64,000 bases of DNA from Ramlibacter pallidus. GTDB taxonomy: Bacteria; Pseudomonadota; Gammaproteobacteria; Burkholderiales; Burkholderiaceae_C. Both the position numbers and the translations under genes were made by a program. Under the pieces are notes generated by a model. That model did not search any database. It was given only the letters and a program-made list of their open reading frames with translations, and had not been told where the DNA came from. This document shows, piece by piece, positions 57,196-64,000 of this stretch. The stretch spans positions 124,001 to 188,000 of the forward strand of contig NZ_JADDIV010000006.1 in assembly GCF_015070875.1 (NCBI RefSeq). Reading direction: 5' to 3'. Numbering within the stretch: position 1 is the stretch's first letter; every line of letters begins with the position of its first letter.

Positions 57196-58884
57196 ATGTC
57201 TGAATCCTTTGCCGCCCTGTTCGAGGAATCGCTGCAACGCGCCGAAATGCGCGCGGGCGAAGTCATCACCGCCGAAGTCGTGCGCGTGGAACACAACCAC
57301 GTCGTCGTCAACGCCGGCCTGAAGTCGGAAGCCTACATTCCGATCGACGAATTCAAGAACGACCAGGGCGAAGTCGAAGTGCAAGCCGGGGACTTCGTCT
57401 CCGTTGCCATCGACGCCATCGAAAACGGCTACGGCGACACCATCCTGTCGCGCGACAAGGCCAAGCGCCTCGCCTCCTGGATGTCCCTGGAGAAGGCGCT
57501 CGAATCCGGCGAGTTCGTCACCGGCACCACCACCGGCAAGGTCAAGGGCGGCCTCACCGTCCTCGTGAACGGCATCCGTGCCTTCCTGCCCGGCTCGCTG
57601 ATCGACACGCGTCCCATCAAGGACCTGTCGCCCTACGAGAACAAGACCCTCGAGTTCAAGGTCATCAAGCTCGATCGCAAGCGCAACAACGTGGTGCTGT
57701 CGCGCCGCGCCGTCGTCGAGGCGTCGATGGGCGAAGAGCGCGCCAAGCTGATGGAAACCCTGAAGGAAGGCTCCATCGTCCGCGGCGTCGTCAAGAACAT
57801 CACCGAGTACGGCGCGTTCGTCGACCTCGGCGGCATCGACGGCCTGCTGCACATCACCGACATGGCCTGGCGCCGCGTCCGCCACCCGTCCGAGGTGGTC
57901 ACCGCCGGCCAGGAAATCACCGCCAAGATCCTCAAGTTCGACACGGAGAAGAACCGCGTCTCGCTGGGTCTCAAGCAGATGGGCGACGATCCGTGGATGG
58001 GCGTGTCCCGCCGCTACCCGAACGGCACCCGCATGTTCGGCAAGATCACCAACATCGCCGACTACGGCGCGTTCGTGGAACTCGAACCCGGCATCGAAGG
58101 CCTGGTGCACGTCTCCGAAATGGACTGGACCAACAAGAACGTGGCCCCGTCCAAGGTCGTCTCCCTGGGCGACGAAGTCGAAGTCATGGTCCTCGAGATC
58201 GACGAAGACAAGCGCCGCATCAGCCTGGGCATGAAGCAGTGCAAGGCCAACCCGTGGCAGGAATTCGCGCAGAACACCAAGCGCGGCGACCGCGTGAAGG
58301 GCCCGATCAAGTCGATCACCGACTTCGGCGTGTTCGTCGGCCTGGCCGCCGGCATCGACGGCCTGGTGCACCTGTCCGACCTGTCCTGGAGCGAAGCCGG
58401 CGAAGCCGCCGTGCGCAACTACAAGAAGGGCCAGGAAGTCGAGGCGATCGTGCTCGGCGTCGACGTCGACCGCGAGCGCATCTCCCTGGGCATCAAGCAG
58501 CTCGATGGCGACCCGTTCTCCACCTTCACCTCGGTGCACGACAAGGGCTCCACGGTGACGGGCAAGGTCAAGACGGTCGACCCGAAGGGCGCCGAGATCG
58601 ACCTGGGCCAGGACATCCTGGGCTACCTGCGTGCCTCCGAGATCAGCCGCGACCGCGTGGAAGACGCGCGCAACGTGCTGAAGGAAGGCGACGAAGTCAC
58701 GGCCGTGGTCGTGAACATCGACCGCAAGACGCGCAACATCCAGCTGTCCATCAAGCAGAAGGACATGATCGACGAGCAGGGCGCCATGGCGAACCTGAGC
58801 CAGCAGTCCTCGCGCGAGAACGCAGGCACGACCAGCCTGGGCGCGCTGCTGCGCGCCAAGCTGAACGACTCGGAGTCCAAGTAA
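57196..58884 (+). CDS. rpsA: 30S ribosomal protein S1
   Basis: A 562-residue protein with six S1 RNA-binding domains. Domains 3-6 carry the recurring motif seen in [40 protein letters not shown] and [20 protein letters not shown]. The length matches full-size proteobacterial S1. It binds mRNA leaders and helps start translation on structured transcripts. It has an 89-base leader from the aroA-cmk stop and a likely internal promoter within cmk. ihfB follows. Confidence 0.98.
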   Translation: MSESFAALFEESLQRAEMRAGEVITAEVVRVEHNHVVVNAGLKSEAYIPIDEFKNDQGEVEVQAGDFVSVAIDAIENGYGDTILSRDKAKRLASWMSLEKALESGEFVTGTTTGKVKGGLTVLVNGIRAFLPGSLIDTRPIKDLSPYENKTLEFKVIKLDRKRNNVVLSRRAVVEASMGEERAKLMETLKEGSIVRGVVKNITEYGAFVDLGGIDGLLHITDMAWRRVRHPSEVVTAGQEITAKILKFDTEKNRVSLGLKQMGDDPWMGVSRRYPNGTRMFGKITNIADYGAFVELEPGIEGLVHVSEMDWTNKNVAPSKVVSLGDEVEVMVLEIDEDKRRISLGMKQCKANPWQEFAQNTKRGDRVKGPIKSITDFGVFVGLAAGIDGLVHLSDLSWSEAGEAAVRNYKKGQEVEAIVLGVDVDRERISLGIKQLDGDPFSTFTSVHDKGSTVTGKVKTVDPKGAEIDLGQDILGYLRASEISRDRVEDARNVLKEGDEVTAVVVNIDRKTRNIQLSIKQKDMIDEQGAMANLSQQSSRENAGTTSLGALLRAKLNDSESK

Positions 58885-58952
58885 CCTTGCGGGACAGATC
58901 ACGCGCGCGGCGCTGCCGCGGGCGTGCTCTGTCCCCAACTTGCCGAGACGCC

Positions 58953-59255
58953 ATGACCCGAAGCGACCTCGTAGAAGAACTGGCCGCCCGCTTCAGCCAG
59001 CTCACCCACCGCGACGCGGAATACGCCGTCAAGACCATTCTTGACGCGATGAGCGACGCCCTGGTGCGCGGGCACCGCATCGAGATCCGCGGCTTCGGCA
59101 GTTTCTCGATCAACCGGCGCCCGCCCCGCATGGGGCGCAACCCGCGGTCCGGCGAGAGCGTGGCCATTCCCGAGAAGCGCGTCCCTCACTTCAAGCCGGG
59201 CAAGGCCCTGCGCGAGGCGGTGGACCAGCGGACCAAGGAAATGGAAGCGGGGTGA
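58953..59255 (+). CDS. ihfB: Integration host factor subunit beta
   Basis: A 100-residue HU/IHF-family DNA-bending protein. [45 protein letters not shown] (DNA-intercalating arm with the conserved Pro) and [14 protein letters not shown] define IhfB. It pairs with IhfA to bend DNA sharply. IHF commonly assists sigma54 promoters such as the one at glnA in this window. The rpsA-ihfB-lapA-lapB order is conserved in Proteobacteria. Confidence 0.97.
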   Translation: MTRSDLVEELAARFSQLTHRDAEYAVKTILDAMSDALVRGHRIEIRGFGSFSINRRPPRMGRNPRSGESVAIPEKRVPHFKPGKALREAVDQRTKEMEAG

Positions 59256-59288
59256 CCCCGTAGAATCCGGCGACGAGCGAGGAGCCGA

Positions 59289-59579
59289 ATGAAATATCTT
59301 GCATGGCTGCTCAAGGCAGCCATTTTTTTTAGCCTGTTCGCCTTTGCGCTGAACAACCAGCAGGACGTGGCGGTCCACTTCTTCTTCGGCACCACCTGGA
59401 CGGCGCCGCTGGTGCTGGTGGTGTTCGCGGCCTTCGCCGTGGGGCTGGTGCTGGGCGCGCTGGCCATGGTGCCCCGCTGGTGGCGGCACCGCCGCGCCAT
59501 GGGCGCGCGGCCGACGCCCTCGATGCTCGCCGAGAACAGCACCCTGATCGGCGGCACCCCGCCCCAGAATGGACTTTGA
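59289..59579 (+). CDS. lapA: LapA-domain membrane protein (LPS assembly protein A)
   Basis: A 96-residue protein with two membrane helices, AIFFSLFAFALNNQQDVAVHF and LVLVVFAAFAVGLVLGALAM, the pattern of the LapA (YciS) family that partners LapB in controlling LpxC and LPS assembly. The ATG follows a GAGGAG ribosome-binding site. Its codons 6-14 contain a terminator-like hairpin with a T-run. The stop overlaps lapB by 11 bases. Confidence 0.88.
   Translation: MKYLAWLLKAAIFFSLFAFALNNQQDVAVHFFFGTTWTAPLVLVVFAAFAVGLVLGALAMVPRWWRHRRAMGARPTPSMLAENSTLIGGTPPQNGL
59303..59330 (+). terminator. Terminator-like hairpin within the lapA 5' coding region
   Basis: ATGGCTGC (59303-59310) pairs perfectly with GCAGCCAT (59316-59323) across a five-base loop, and an uninterrupted T-run continues to 59330. 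This matches an intrinsic terminator on the plus strand, yet it lies inside lapA codons 6-14. It could attenuate lapAB or end ihfB transcripts. Confidence 0.5.
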
Positions 59580-60705
59580 CCTCACCTGGCTGCTGTGGGG
59601 CCTGCCCATCGCCTTCGGGCTGGGCTGGTTCGCGTCCCGGCTCGACCTCCGCCAGCTGCGCATCGAGAACCGGCTGGCGCCCAAGGCCTACTTCCGCGGC
59701 CTGAACTTCCTGCTGAACGAGCAGCAGGACCAGGCCATCGATGCCTTCATCGAGGCGGTGCAGAACGACCCGGACACGACCGAGCTGCACTTCGCGCTGG
59801 GCAACCTGTTCCGCCGCCGCGGCGAGTACGAGCGTGCCGTGCGCGTGCACGAGCATCTGCTGTCCCGCGCCGACCTGAGCCGGGCCGACCGGCACCGCGC
59901 GCAGCATGCGCTGGCCCTCGACTTCCTCAAGGCGGGCCTGCTCGATCGCGCCGAAGAGGCGCTGCGCAAGCTGGAGGGCACCGCCTTCGAGGAACAGGCG
60001 CTGCTGGCGCTGCTGGCGATCTACGAGCGCTCCCGTGACTGGGTGCAAGCCTGCGAGATCGCGCGCAAGCTCGACTCCGGCGCCGCCGCGGGGCAGTTCG
60101 CCGGCCGGCAGGCGCACTACCTGTGCGAACAGGCCGCCGGCGCGCCCCCGGAACGCGCCGAGGAGCTGCTGCACAAGGCACTGAAGATCGCGCCGCAGAC
60201 CGCCCGCCCGCGCATGGAACTCGCGGCGCTGCGCCGCCGGGCCGGCGATCCGCGTGGCGCGCTCGAACTGCTGCTGGAGCTGGCCGAGGCCTCCCCCGCG
60301 GCCGTCCCGCTGCTCGCCAAGCCGCTGACCGATGCGGCGGTCGCGTGCGGCCGCCAAGCCGACGCCATGCAGGTGCTGCAGGCCAGCTACGAGCAGCGCC
60401 CGTCGCTCGACGTGCTGGACGGCATCACGACGCTGGAGAACGACGCGGACGCCGCCCGCGGCTGGTACGTGCGGCACCTGCAGCGCGAACCGTCCCTGGT
60501 CGCCGCGGCCAAGTGGATCGCCGGCGAGAAGCTGGAGCACGAGCAGTTCCACCCCGACGTGCAGCGCGCCCTGGACCACGCGGTGAAGCCCCTCACCCGC
60601 TACCGCTGCGCCGCCTGCGGCTTCGAGGCCAAGCAGCACTTCTGGCAATGCCCCGGCTGCCAGGCCTGGGACTCGTACCCCGCCCGGCGCGTGGAAGAAC
60701 TATGA
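59569..60705 (+). CDS. lapB: LPS assembly protein B (LapB/YciM)
   Basis: A 378-residue protein. An N-terminal membrane anchor (LLWGLPIAFGLGWFAS) is followed by TPR-type helical repeats across residues ~35-335 (GLNFLLNEQQDQAIDAFIEA, HFALGNLFRRRGEYERAVRV). The C-terminal rubredoxin-like metal site has two CxxC motifs (YRCAACGF and QCPGCQAW). LapB regulates degradation of LpxC by FtsH and coordinates LPS export. It overlaps lapA by 11 bases and hldE by four, so the LPS genes form one operon. Confidence 0.95.
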   Translation: MDFDLTWLLWGLPIAFGLGWFASRLDLRQLRIENRLAPKAYFRGLNFLLNEQQDQAIDAFIEAVQNDPDTTELHFALGNLFRRRGEYERAVRVHEHLLSRADLSRADRHRAQHALALDFLKAGLLDRAEEALRKLEGTAFEEQALLALLAIYERSRDWVQACEIARKLDSGAAAGQFAGRQAHYLCEQAAGAPPERAEELLHKALKIAPQTARPRMELAALRRRAGDPRGALELLLELAEASPAAVPLLAKPLTDAAVACGRQADAMQVLQASYEQRPSLDVLDGITTLENDADAARGWYVRHLQREPSLVAAAKWIAGEKLEHEQFHPDVQRALDHAVKPLTRYRCAACGFEAKQHFWQCPGCQAWDSYPARRVEEL

Positions 60706-61637
60706 ACCCGAGCAAGCAACAACTCGCGAAGGCGCGCGTGCTGGTGGTCGGCGACGCGATGCTGGACCGCTACTGGCACGGCGCCGTCGAACGCATCTCG
60801 CCCGAGGCGCCGGTCCCCGTCGTGAAGGTCACGCGCGAGGAAGAACGCATCGGCGCCGCCGCCAACGTGGCCTACAACGTCAGCACCCTCGGCGCACAGG
60901 CCAGCTTCCTCGGCGTGGTCGGCGACGACGAGCCGGGCCACCGGCTGGAGACGCTGCTGAAGGAGACCGGAATCCGCACGCTGCTCAAGCGCGACCCGGG
61001 CCTGCGCACCACCGTCAAGCTGCGCGTCATCGGGCGCCAGCAGCAGTTGCTGCGCATGGATTTCGAGAACGAGCCGGACCACGAGGTGCTGGCGATGCAG
61101 AACGAAGCCTTTGCGCAGCTCCTGCCGCAGCAGGATGCGATCCTGTTCTCCGACTACGGCAAGGGCGGCCTCGCCCACATCCCTGCGATGATCGCCCAGG
61201 CGCGCGCCGCCGGGAAGCCGGTGCTGGTCGACCCCAAGGGGTCGGACTACACGCGCTATCGCGGCGCCACGGTGATCACGCCGAACCGGGCCGAACTGCA
61301 GGACGTCGTCGGCCGCTGGAACGGCGAGGACGACCTGCGCCGGCGCGCGCAGGAACTGCGCGCCTCCCTCGGCCTGCAGGGCCTGCTGGTCACCCGCAGC
61401 GAGGAAGGCATGACGCTGTTCGACGCCGCCGGCGAGCTGCACGTGCAGGCGCAGGCCCGGGAGGTGTTCGACGTCACGGGCGCGGGCGACACGGTGATCG
61501 CCACGCTCGCGGCGATGGTCGCCGCCGGCCTCGACCTGCGCGAGGCGCTGCCGATCGCCAACCGGGCGGGCGGCATCGTGGTCGGCAAGTTCGGCACCGC
61601 CACCGTTTCCTACGAGGAGTTGTTTGCGCAGCCATGA
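60702..61637 (+). CDS. hldE: D-glycero-beta-D-manno-heptose-7-phosphate kinase (RfaE domain I)
   Basis: A 311-residue PfkB/ribokinase-family enzyme. VLVVGDAMLDRYWHG, RISPEAPVPVVKV, the DPKG motif in LVDPKGSDYTRY, and the anion-hole/catalytic-base motif DVTGAGDTVIATLAAM are present. E. coli HldE also carries a C-terminal adenylyltransferase domain; here only the kinase domain is present, as in many Betaproteobacteria that use a separate nucleotidyltransferase (also named rfaE1 or hldA). The step feeds ADP-heptose synthesis for the LPS core. The ATGA overlap with lapB shows coupling. Confidence 0.95.
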   Translation: MNPSKQQLAKARVLVVGDAMLDRYWHGAVERISPEAPVPVVKVTREEERIGAAANVAYNVSTLGAQASFLGVVGDDEPGHRLETLLKETGIRTLLKRDPGLRTTVKLRVIGRQQQLLRMDFENEPDHEVLAMQNEAFAQLLPQQDAILFSDYGKGGLAHIPAMIAQARAAGKPVLVDPKGSDYTRYRGATVITPNRAELQDVVGRWNGEDDLRRRAQELRASLGLQGLLVTRSEEGMTLFDAAGELHVQAQAREVFDVTGAGDTVIATLAAMVAAGLDLREALPIANRAGGIVVGKFGTATVSYEELFAQP

Positions 61638-61680
61638 CTTGCCTGCAGCAAGTTAGTCTGCACTGAACCTAAAGGTACGC

Positions 61681-62679
61681 ATGACTCGCATTGTCGTCAC
61701 CGGCGCCGCCGGCTTCATCGGTTCCAACATCATCAAGGGCCTCAACGCCCGCGGCATCATCAACATCATTGCCGTCGACGACCTGACCCAGGGCGACAAG
61801 TTCGTGAACCTGCGGGACCTGGAGATCGACGACTACCTCGACGCCGACGAGTTCTACTCGGTCTTCGCCGAAGGCGGCTTCGGCAAGGTCGAAGCCGTGT
61901 TCCACGAGGGCGCCTGCAGCGACACGATGGAGCAGGACGGCAAGTACATGATGGACAACAACTACGGCGTGTCCTGCTCGCTGTTCGAAAGCTGCCAGGA
62001 ACGCGGCACGCGGCTGCTGTACGCGTCGTCGGCGGCGGTGTACGGCGGCTCGGACACGTTCAAGGAGACCCCGCAATACGAGCTGCCGCTGAACGTCTAC
62101 GGCTACAGCAAGCTGCTGTTCGACCAGCGCATGCGCCGGGCCTGCGGCCGCGACTTCAAGCGCACCAAGCGCCAGGTGGCGGGCTTCCGCTACTTCAACG
62201 TCTACGGCCCGCGCGAACAGCACAAGGGCCGCATGGCGAGCGTCGCCTTCCACCAGTTCCACCAGTTCCGCGAGCAGGGCAAGGTCAAGCTGTTCGGCGA
62301 ATACGGCGGCTACGGCCCCGGCGAGCAGTCGCGCGACTTCGTCTTCATCGACGACGTCGTGGCGGTCAATCTCTGGTTCTTCGACCACCCGGAGAAGTCC
62401 GGCATCTTCAACCTGGGCACCGGCCGCGCGCAGCCCTTCAACGACGTCGCGCTCGCCGTGGTCAACGCGCTGCATCCCGGCGGCGTGCAGGACGCACCGA
62501 CGGCCGTCGACCTCGGACTGCTGGAATATGTTCCCTTCCCCGACGCCCTGCGCGGCAAGTACCAGTGCTACACGCAGGCCGACCTGACGGCCCTGCGGGC
62601 GGCCGGCTGCGAGCACGAGTTCGCGGATGTGGCCACCGGCGTGGCCCGCTACATGGCCACCCTGTCATCCGCCGCCTGA
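61681..62679 (+). CDS. hldD: ADP-L-glycero-D-manno-heptose 6-epimerase
   Basis: A 332-residue extended SDR enzyme. The NAD(P) motif [15 protein letters not shown] is at the start. [19 protein letters not shown] and the catalytic YxxxK in [12 protein letters not shown] are characteristic of HldD (RfaD/GmhD). It converts the D,D- to the L,D-heptose donor, the last step before core LPS heptosylation. It follows hldE after 43 bases, completing a heptose block linked to lapAB. Confidence 0.97.
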   Translation: MTRIVVTGAAGFIGSNIIKGLNARGIINIIAVDDLTQGDKFVNLRDLEIDDYLDADEFYSVFAEGGFGKVEAVFHEGACSDTMEQDGKYMMDNNYGVSCSLFESCQERGTRLLYASSAAVYGGSDTFKETPQYELPLNVYGYSKLLFDQRMRRACGRDFKRTKRQVAGFRYFNVYGPREQHKGRMASVAFHQFHQFREQGKVKLFGEYGGYGPGEQSRDFVFIDDVVAVNLWFFDHPEKSGIFNLGTGRAQPFNDVALAVVNALHPGGVQDAPTAVDLGLLEYVPFPDALRGKYQCYTQADLTALRAAGCEHEFADVATGVARYMATLSSAA

Positions 62680-62725
62680 GCACGGCCGTTAGGGCCTGAC
62701 CACAACCTTCGTCGAGGAGAGCACC

Positions 62726-63127
62726 ATGCTGAAGAAGATCCTGGCCGTCCTGGCCATGCTGTACGCCGCCGCCGCCTTTGCCGCCGTCGACGTGAACACG
62801 GCCAAGGCGGCCGACCTCGATGGCCTGAAAGGCATCGGCCCCGTGATGTCCAAGCGCATCCTCGACGAGCGCAAGAAGGGCAAGTTCAAGAGCTGGGAAG
62901 ACATGGTCTCCCGCGTGAAGGGCCTGGGCGACACCAGCGCCGCCAAGCTGTCGGCCGAAGGCCTGACGGTGAACGGCGAAAGCTTCAAGGCCGCGGCCGC
63001 GGAGAAAAAGGAAACGAAGGCGGAAGCCAAGGCCGAGAAGAAGGAAGCCAAGGCCGAAGCGAAGGCGGAAAAGAAGGAAGCGAAGGCCGCCGCTGCCCCG
63101 GCGCCGGCCGCCAGCGCGAAGAAGTAA
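62726..63127 (+). CDS. Exported ComEA-like helix-hairpin-helix protein with Lys/Ala tail
   Basis: A 133-residue protein. The signal peptide KKILAVLAMLYAAAAFA is followed by a single helix-hairpin-helix DNA-binding unit (VDVNTAKAADLDGLKGIGPV, RILDERKKGKFKSWEDM) of the ComEA type. The last ~45 residues repeat a Glu-Lys-Lys-Glu-Ala-Lys-Ala unit, a histone-H1-like basic tail that could bind DNA or be low-complexity. ComEA acts in periplasmic DNA uptake; a general nucleic-acid-binding role is equally possible. AGGAGA lies upstream of the ATG. Confidence 0.85.
   Translation: MLKKILAVLAMLYAAAAFAAVDVNTAKAADLDGLKGIGPVMSKRILDERKKGKFKSWEDMVSRVKGLGDTSAAKLSAEGLTVNGESFKAAAAEKKETKAEAKAEKKEAKAEAKAEKKEAKAAAAPAPAASAKK
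62999..63099 (+). repeat. Lys/Ala-coding tandem repeat in the ComEA-like gene
   Basis: A degenerate in-frame repeat encoding EKKEAKAEAKA-type units about two and a half times. The DNA repeats with silent differences (GAGAAGAAGGAAGCC, then GAAAAGAAGGAAGCG), suggesting slippage followed by drift. Confidence 0.7.
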
Positions 63128-63132
63128 GACGC

Positions 63133-63234
63133 CGTCGTCCCCGCGCAGGCGGGGACCCAGGGCATTGAAAAAGGCGCCGCATTGCGGCGCCTTTGCTTTG
63201 GGAGCCCTGGATTCCCGCCTCCGCGGGAATGACG
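63133..63234. repeat. Inverted repeat flanking an intergenic terminator
   Basis: Left arm 63133-63163 (CGTCGTCCCCGCGCAGGCGG...) and right arm 63204-63234 are imperfect inverted copies of about 31 bases, each itself palindromic. They fill the gap between two convergent genes. The arms resemble a short repeat common in proteobacterial intergenic DNA (CGTCATTCCCGCG...CCAGGG). Confidence 0.7.
63168..63194. terminator. Bidirectional terminator between the ComEA-like and hydantoinase genes
   Basis: The stem AAAGGCGCCGC with its complement around a three-base loop has T-rich sequence on both outer flanks. It can stop transcription from both convergent genes. Confidence 0.85.
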
Positions 63235-63236
63235 AC

Positions 63237-64000
63237 TCAGGCGCCGAACCCGCCCCCCCCCGGCGTGTGGATCTCGAACAGGTCCCCCGGCTTCATCTCC
63301 GCCGAGCCGATGTGCTCCAGTTCTTCCACCTTGCCGTCCACGCGCACCACCCGGTTGAGGCCGGGCTGCCCCGGCTGCCCGCCGGCCATGCCGAAGGCGG
63401 GGAACTTGCGGCCGTTGGACAGGATGCTCGCCGTCATGTCCTCCAGGAAGCGCACGCGGCGCACGCCGCCGTCGCCGCCCTTCCAGCGACCGGCGCCCCC
63501 CGAGCCCTTGCGGATCTCGTAGCTTTCCAGCCGCACCGGGAAGCGGAACTCCAGCACCTCGGGGTCGGTCAGCCGCGAATTGGTCATGTGCGTCTGCACG
63601 ACGCTCGTGCCCTCGAAGCCGCCGCACGACCTGCCCTCTTCGTCGTACAGCCCGCCGGCACCGCTGCCACCCGAGATCGTCTCGTAGTACTGGTAGCGGG
63701 CGTTGCCGAAGGTGAAGTTGTTCATCGTGCACTGGCCCGCGGCCATCACGCCCAGCGCGCCGAAGATCGCATTGGTCACGCAGGTCGAGGTCTCGACGTT
63801 GCCGGCCACCACCGACGCCGGCGGGTTCGGGTTCAGCATGCAGCCTTCGGGCACGATCACCTTCAGCGGCTTCAGGCAGCCGGCGTTCAGCGGGATCTCG
63901 TCGCTCACCAGGGTGCGGAACACGTACAGCACCGCCGCCATGCAGACCGCCTTGGGCGCGTTGAAGTTGTTCCGCTGCTGCGGCGAGGTGCCGGTGAAAT
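63237..64000 (-). CDS. Hydantoinase B / oxoprolinase family protein, 5' part beyond window
   Basis: The last ~254 residues of a larger protein are seen, running in from the right edge (FTGTSPQQRNNFNAPKAVCM). Characteristic stretches are NPNPPASVVAGNVETSTCV, MNNFTFGN, GSGAGGLYDEEGRSC, NSRLTDPEVLEFRFPVRLE and the glycine-rich C-terminus EIHTPGGGGFG. The family includes N-methylhydantoinase B and the C-terminal half of 5-oxoprolinase, ATP-dependent ring-opening enzymes. The HyuA partner would lie outside the window. It converges on the ComEA-like gene. Confidence 0.93.
   Translation of the reverse strand, partial: FTGTSPQQRNNFNAPKAVCMAAVLYVFRTLVSDEIPLNAGCLKPLKVIVPEGCMLNPNPPASVVAGNVETSTCVTNAIFGALGVMAAGQCTMNNFTFGNARYQYYETISGGSGAGGLYDEEGRSCGGFEGTSVVQTHMTNSRLTDPEVLEFRFPVRLESYEIRKGSGGAGRWKGGDGGVRRVRFLEDMTASILSNGRKFPAFGMAGGQPGQPGLNRVVRVDGKVEELEHIGSAEMKPGDLFEIHTPGGGGFGA

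Noticed and set aside
61637-61653. Small hairpin (ACTTGC, five bases, GCAAGT) right after the hldE stop as a terminator
   Set aside because: The six-base stem is short and no T-run follows. hldD continues in the same direction, so it is more likely incidental.

Overview
The window is about 64 kb of GC-rich (roughly 68% by eye) chromosomal DNA from a betaproteobacterium of the order Burkholderiales. It is most likely a Comamonadaceae member close to Ramlibacter or Variovorax. The reasons are the gyrA-pheA-tyrA-aroA/cmk-rpsA-ihfB-lapAB-hldE-hldD housekeeping block with a fused aroA-cmk, a tmRNA tag of ANDERFALAA, and GC-rich palindromic repeats of a kind I associate with this family. The genus assignment is inference.

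Layout. 1-3.0 kb: a LysR regulator cut by the window edge, an exported SnoaL-like protein, a methyltransferase and xthA. 3.0-8.7 kb (minus): the nitrogen-control block glnA, a DUF4124 protein, ntrB and ntrC, with a recognisable sigma54 promoter and two NtrC sites upstream of glnA. 7.9-13.1 kb (minus): a MoaB/CinA-like protein, a DUF218 protein, a sterol-desaturase-type hydroxylase, a polysaccharide deacetylase, a YncE-like propeller protein and an RsuA-type pseudouridine synthase. 13.1-15.5 kb: an exported DUF4838 protein.

15.8-30.1 kb (plus) is one long exopolysaccharide or surface-glycan cluster: UDP-glucuronate 4-epimerase, ABC flippase/exporter, two tandem SGNH-acyltransferases, glycosyltransferases, a GT29 (sialyltransferase)-like enzyme, a polysaccharide pyruvyl transferase, a GT2 and an EpsG-like polymerase. 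30.2-42.0 kb (minus) is a two-partner secretion locus: the TpsB pore followed by a 3357-residue filamentous-haemagglutinin-like TpsA whose last 1000 residues are a charged coiled-coil region with a recurring turn motif. 42.2-42.6 kb holds tmRNA (ssrA). 42.7-49.3 kb (minus) runs ubiG-gph and then a Gtr-like glycan-modification cassette: large membrane protein, WecD-like acetyltransferase, GtrB-like GT2, GtrA flippase and WecE-like aminotransferase. An OmpA-family lipoprotein gene follows, divergent from gyrA.

50.3-63.1 kb (plus) is the housekeeping block gyrA, pheA, tyrA, aroA-cmk, rpsA, ihfB, lapA, lapB, hldE (kinase only), hldD and a ComEA-like protein. A convergent hydantoinase-B-type gene is cut by the right edge. 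The lapAB/hldE/hldD genes (LPS assembly and heptose supply), the exopolysaccharide cluster and the Gtr-like cassette give the window a strong cell-envelope theme. The most notable sequence-level observations are an in-frame palindromic repeat inside aroA, a near-identical repeat copy in the signal-peptide region of the deacetylase, the C-terminal architecture of TpsA, the GT29-like enzyme, the Gtr-like amino-sugar cassette and a terminator-like hairpin inside the first codons of lapA. No insertion sequence, tRNA, rRNA, CRISPR array or integrase was seen, and no gene-free stretch exceeds 300 bases.
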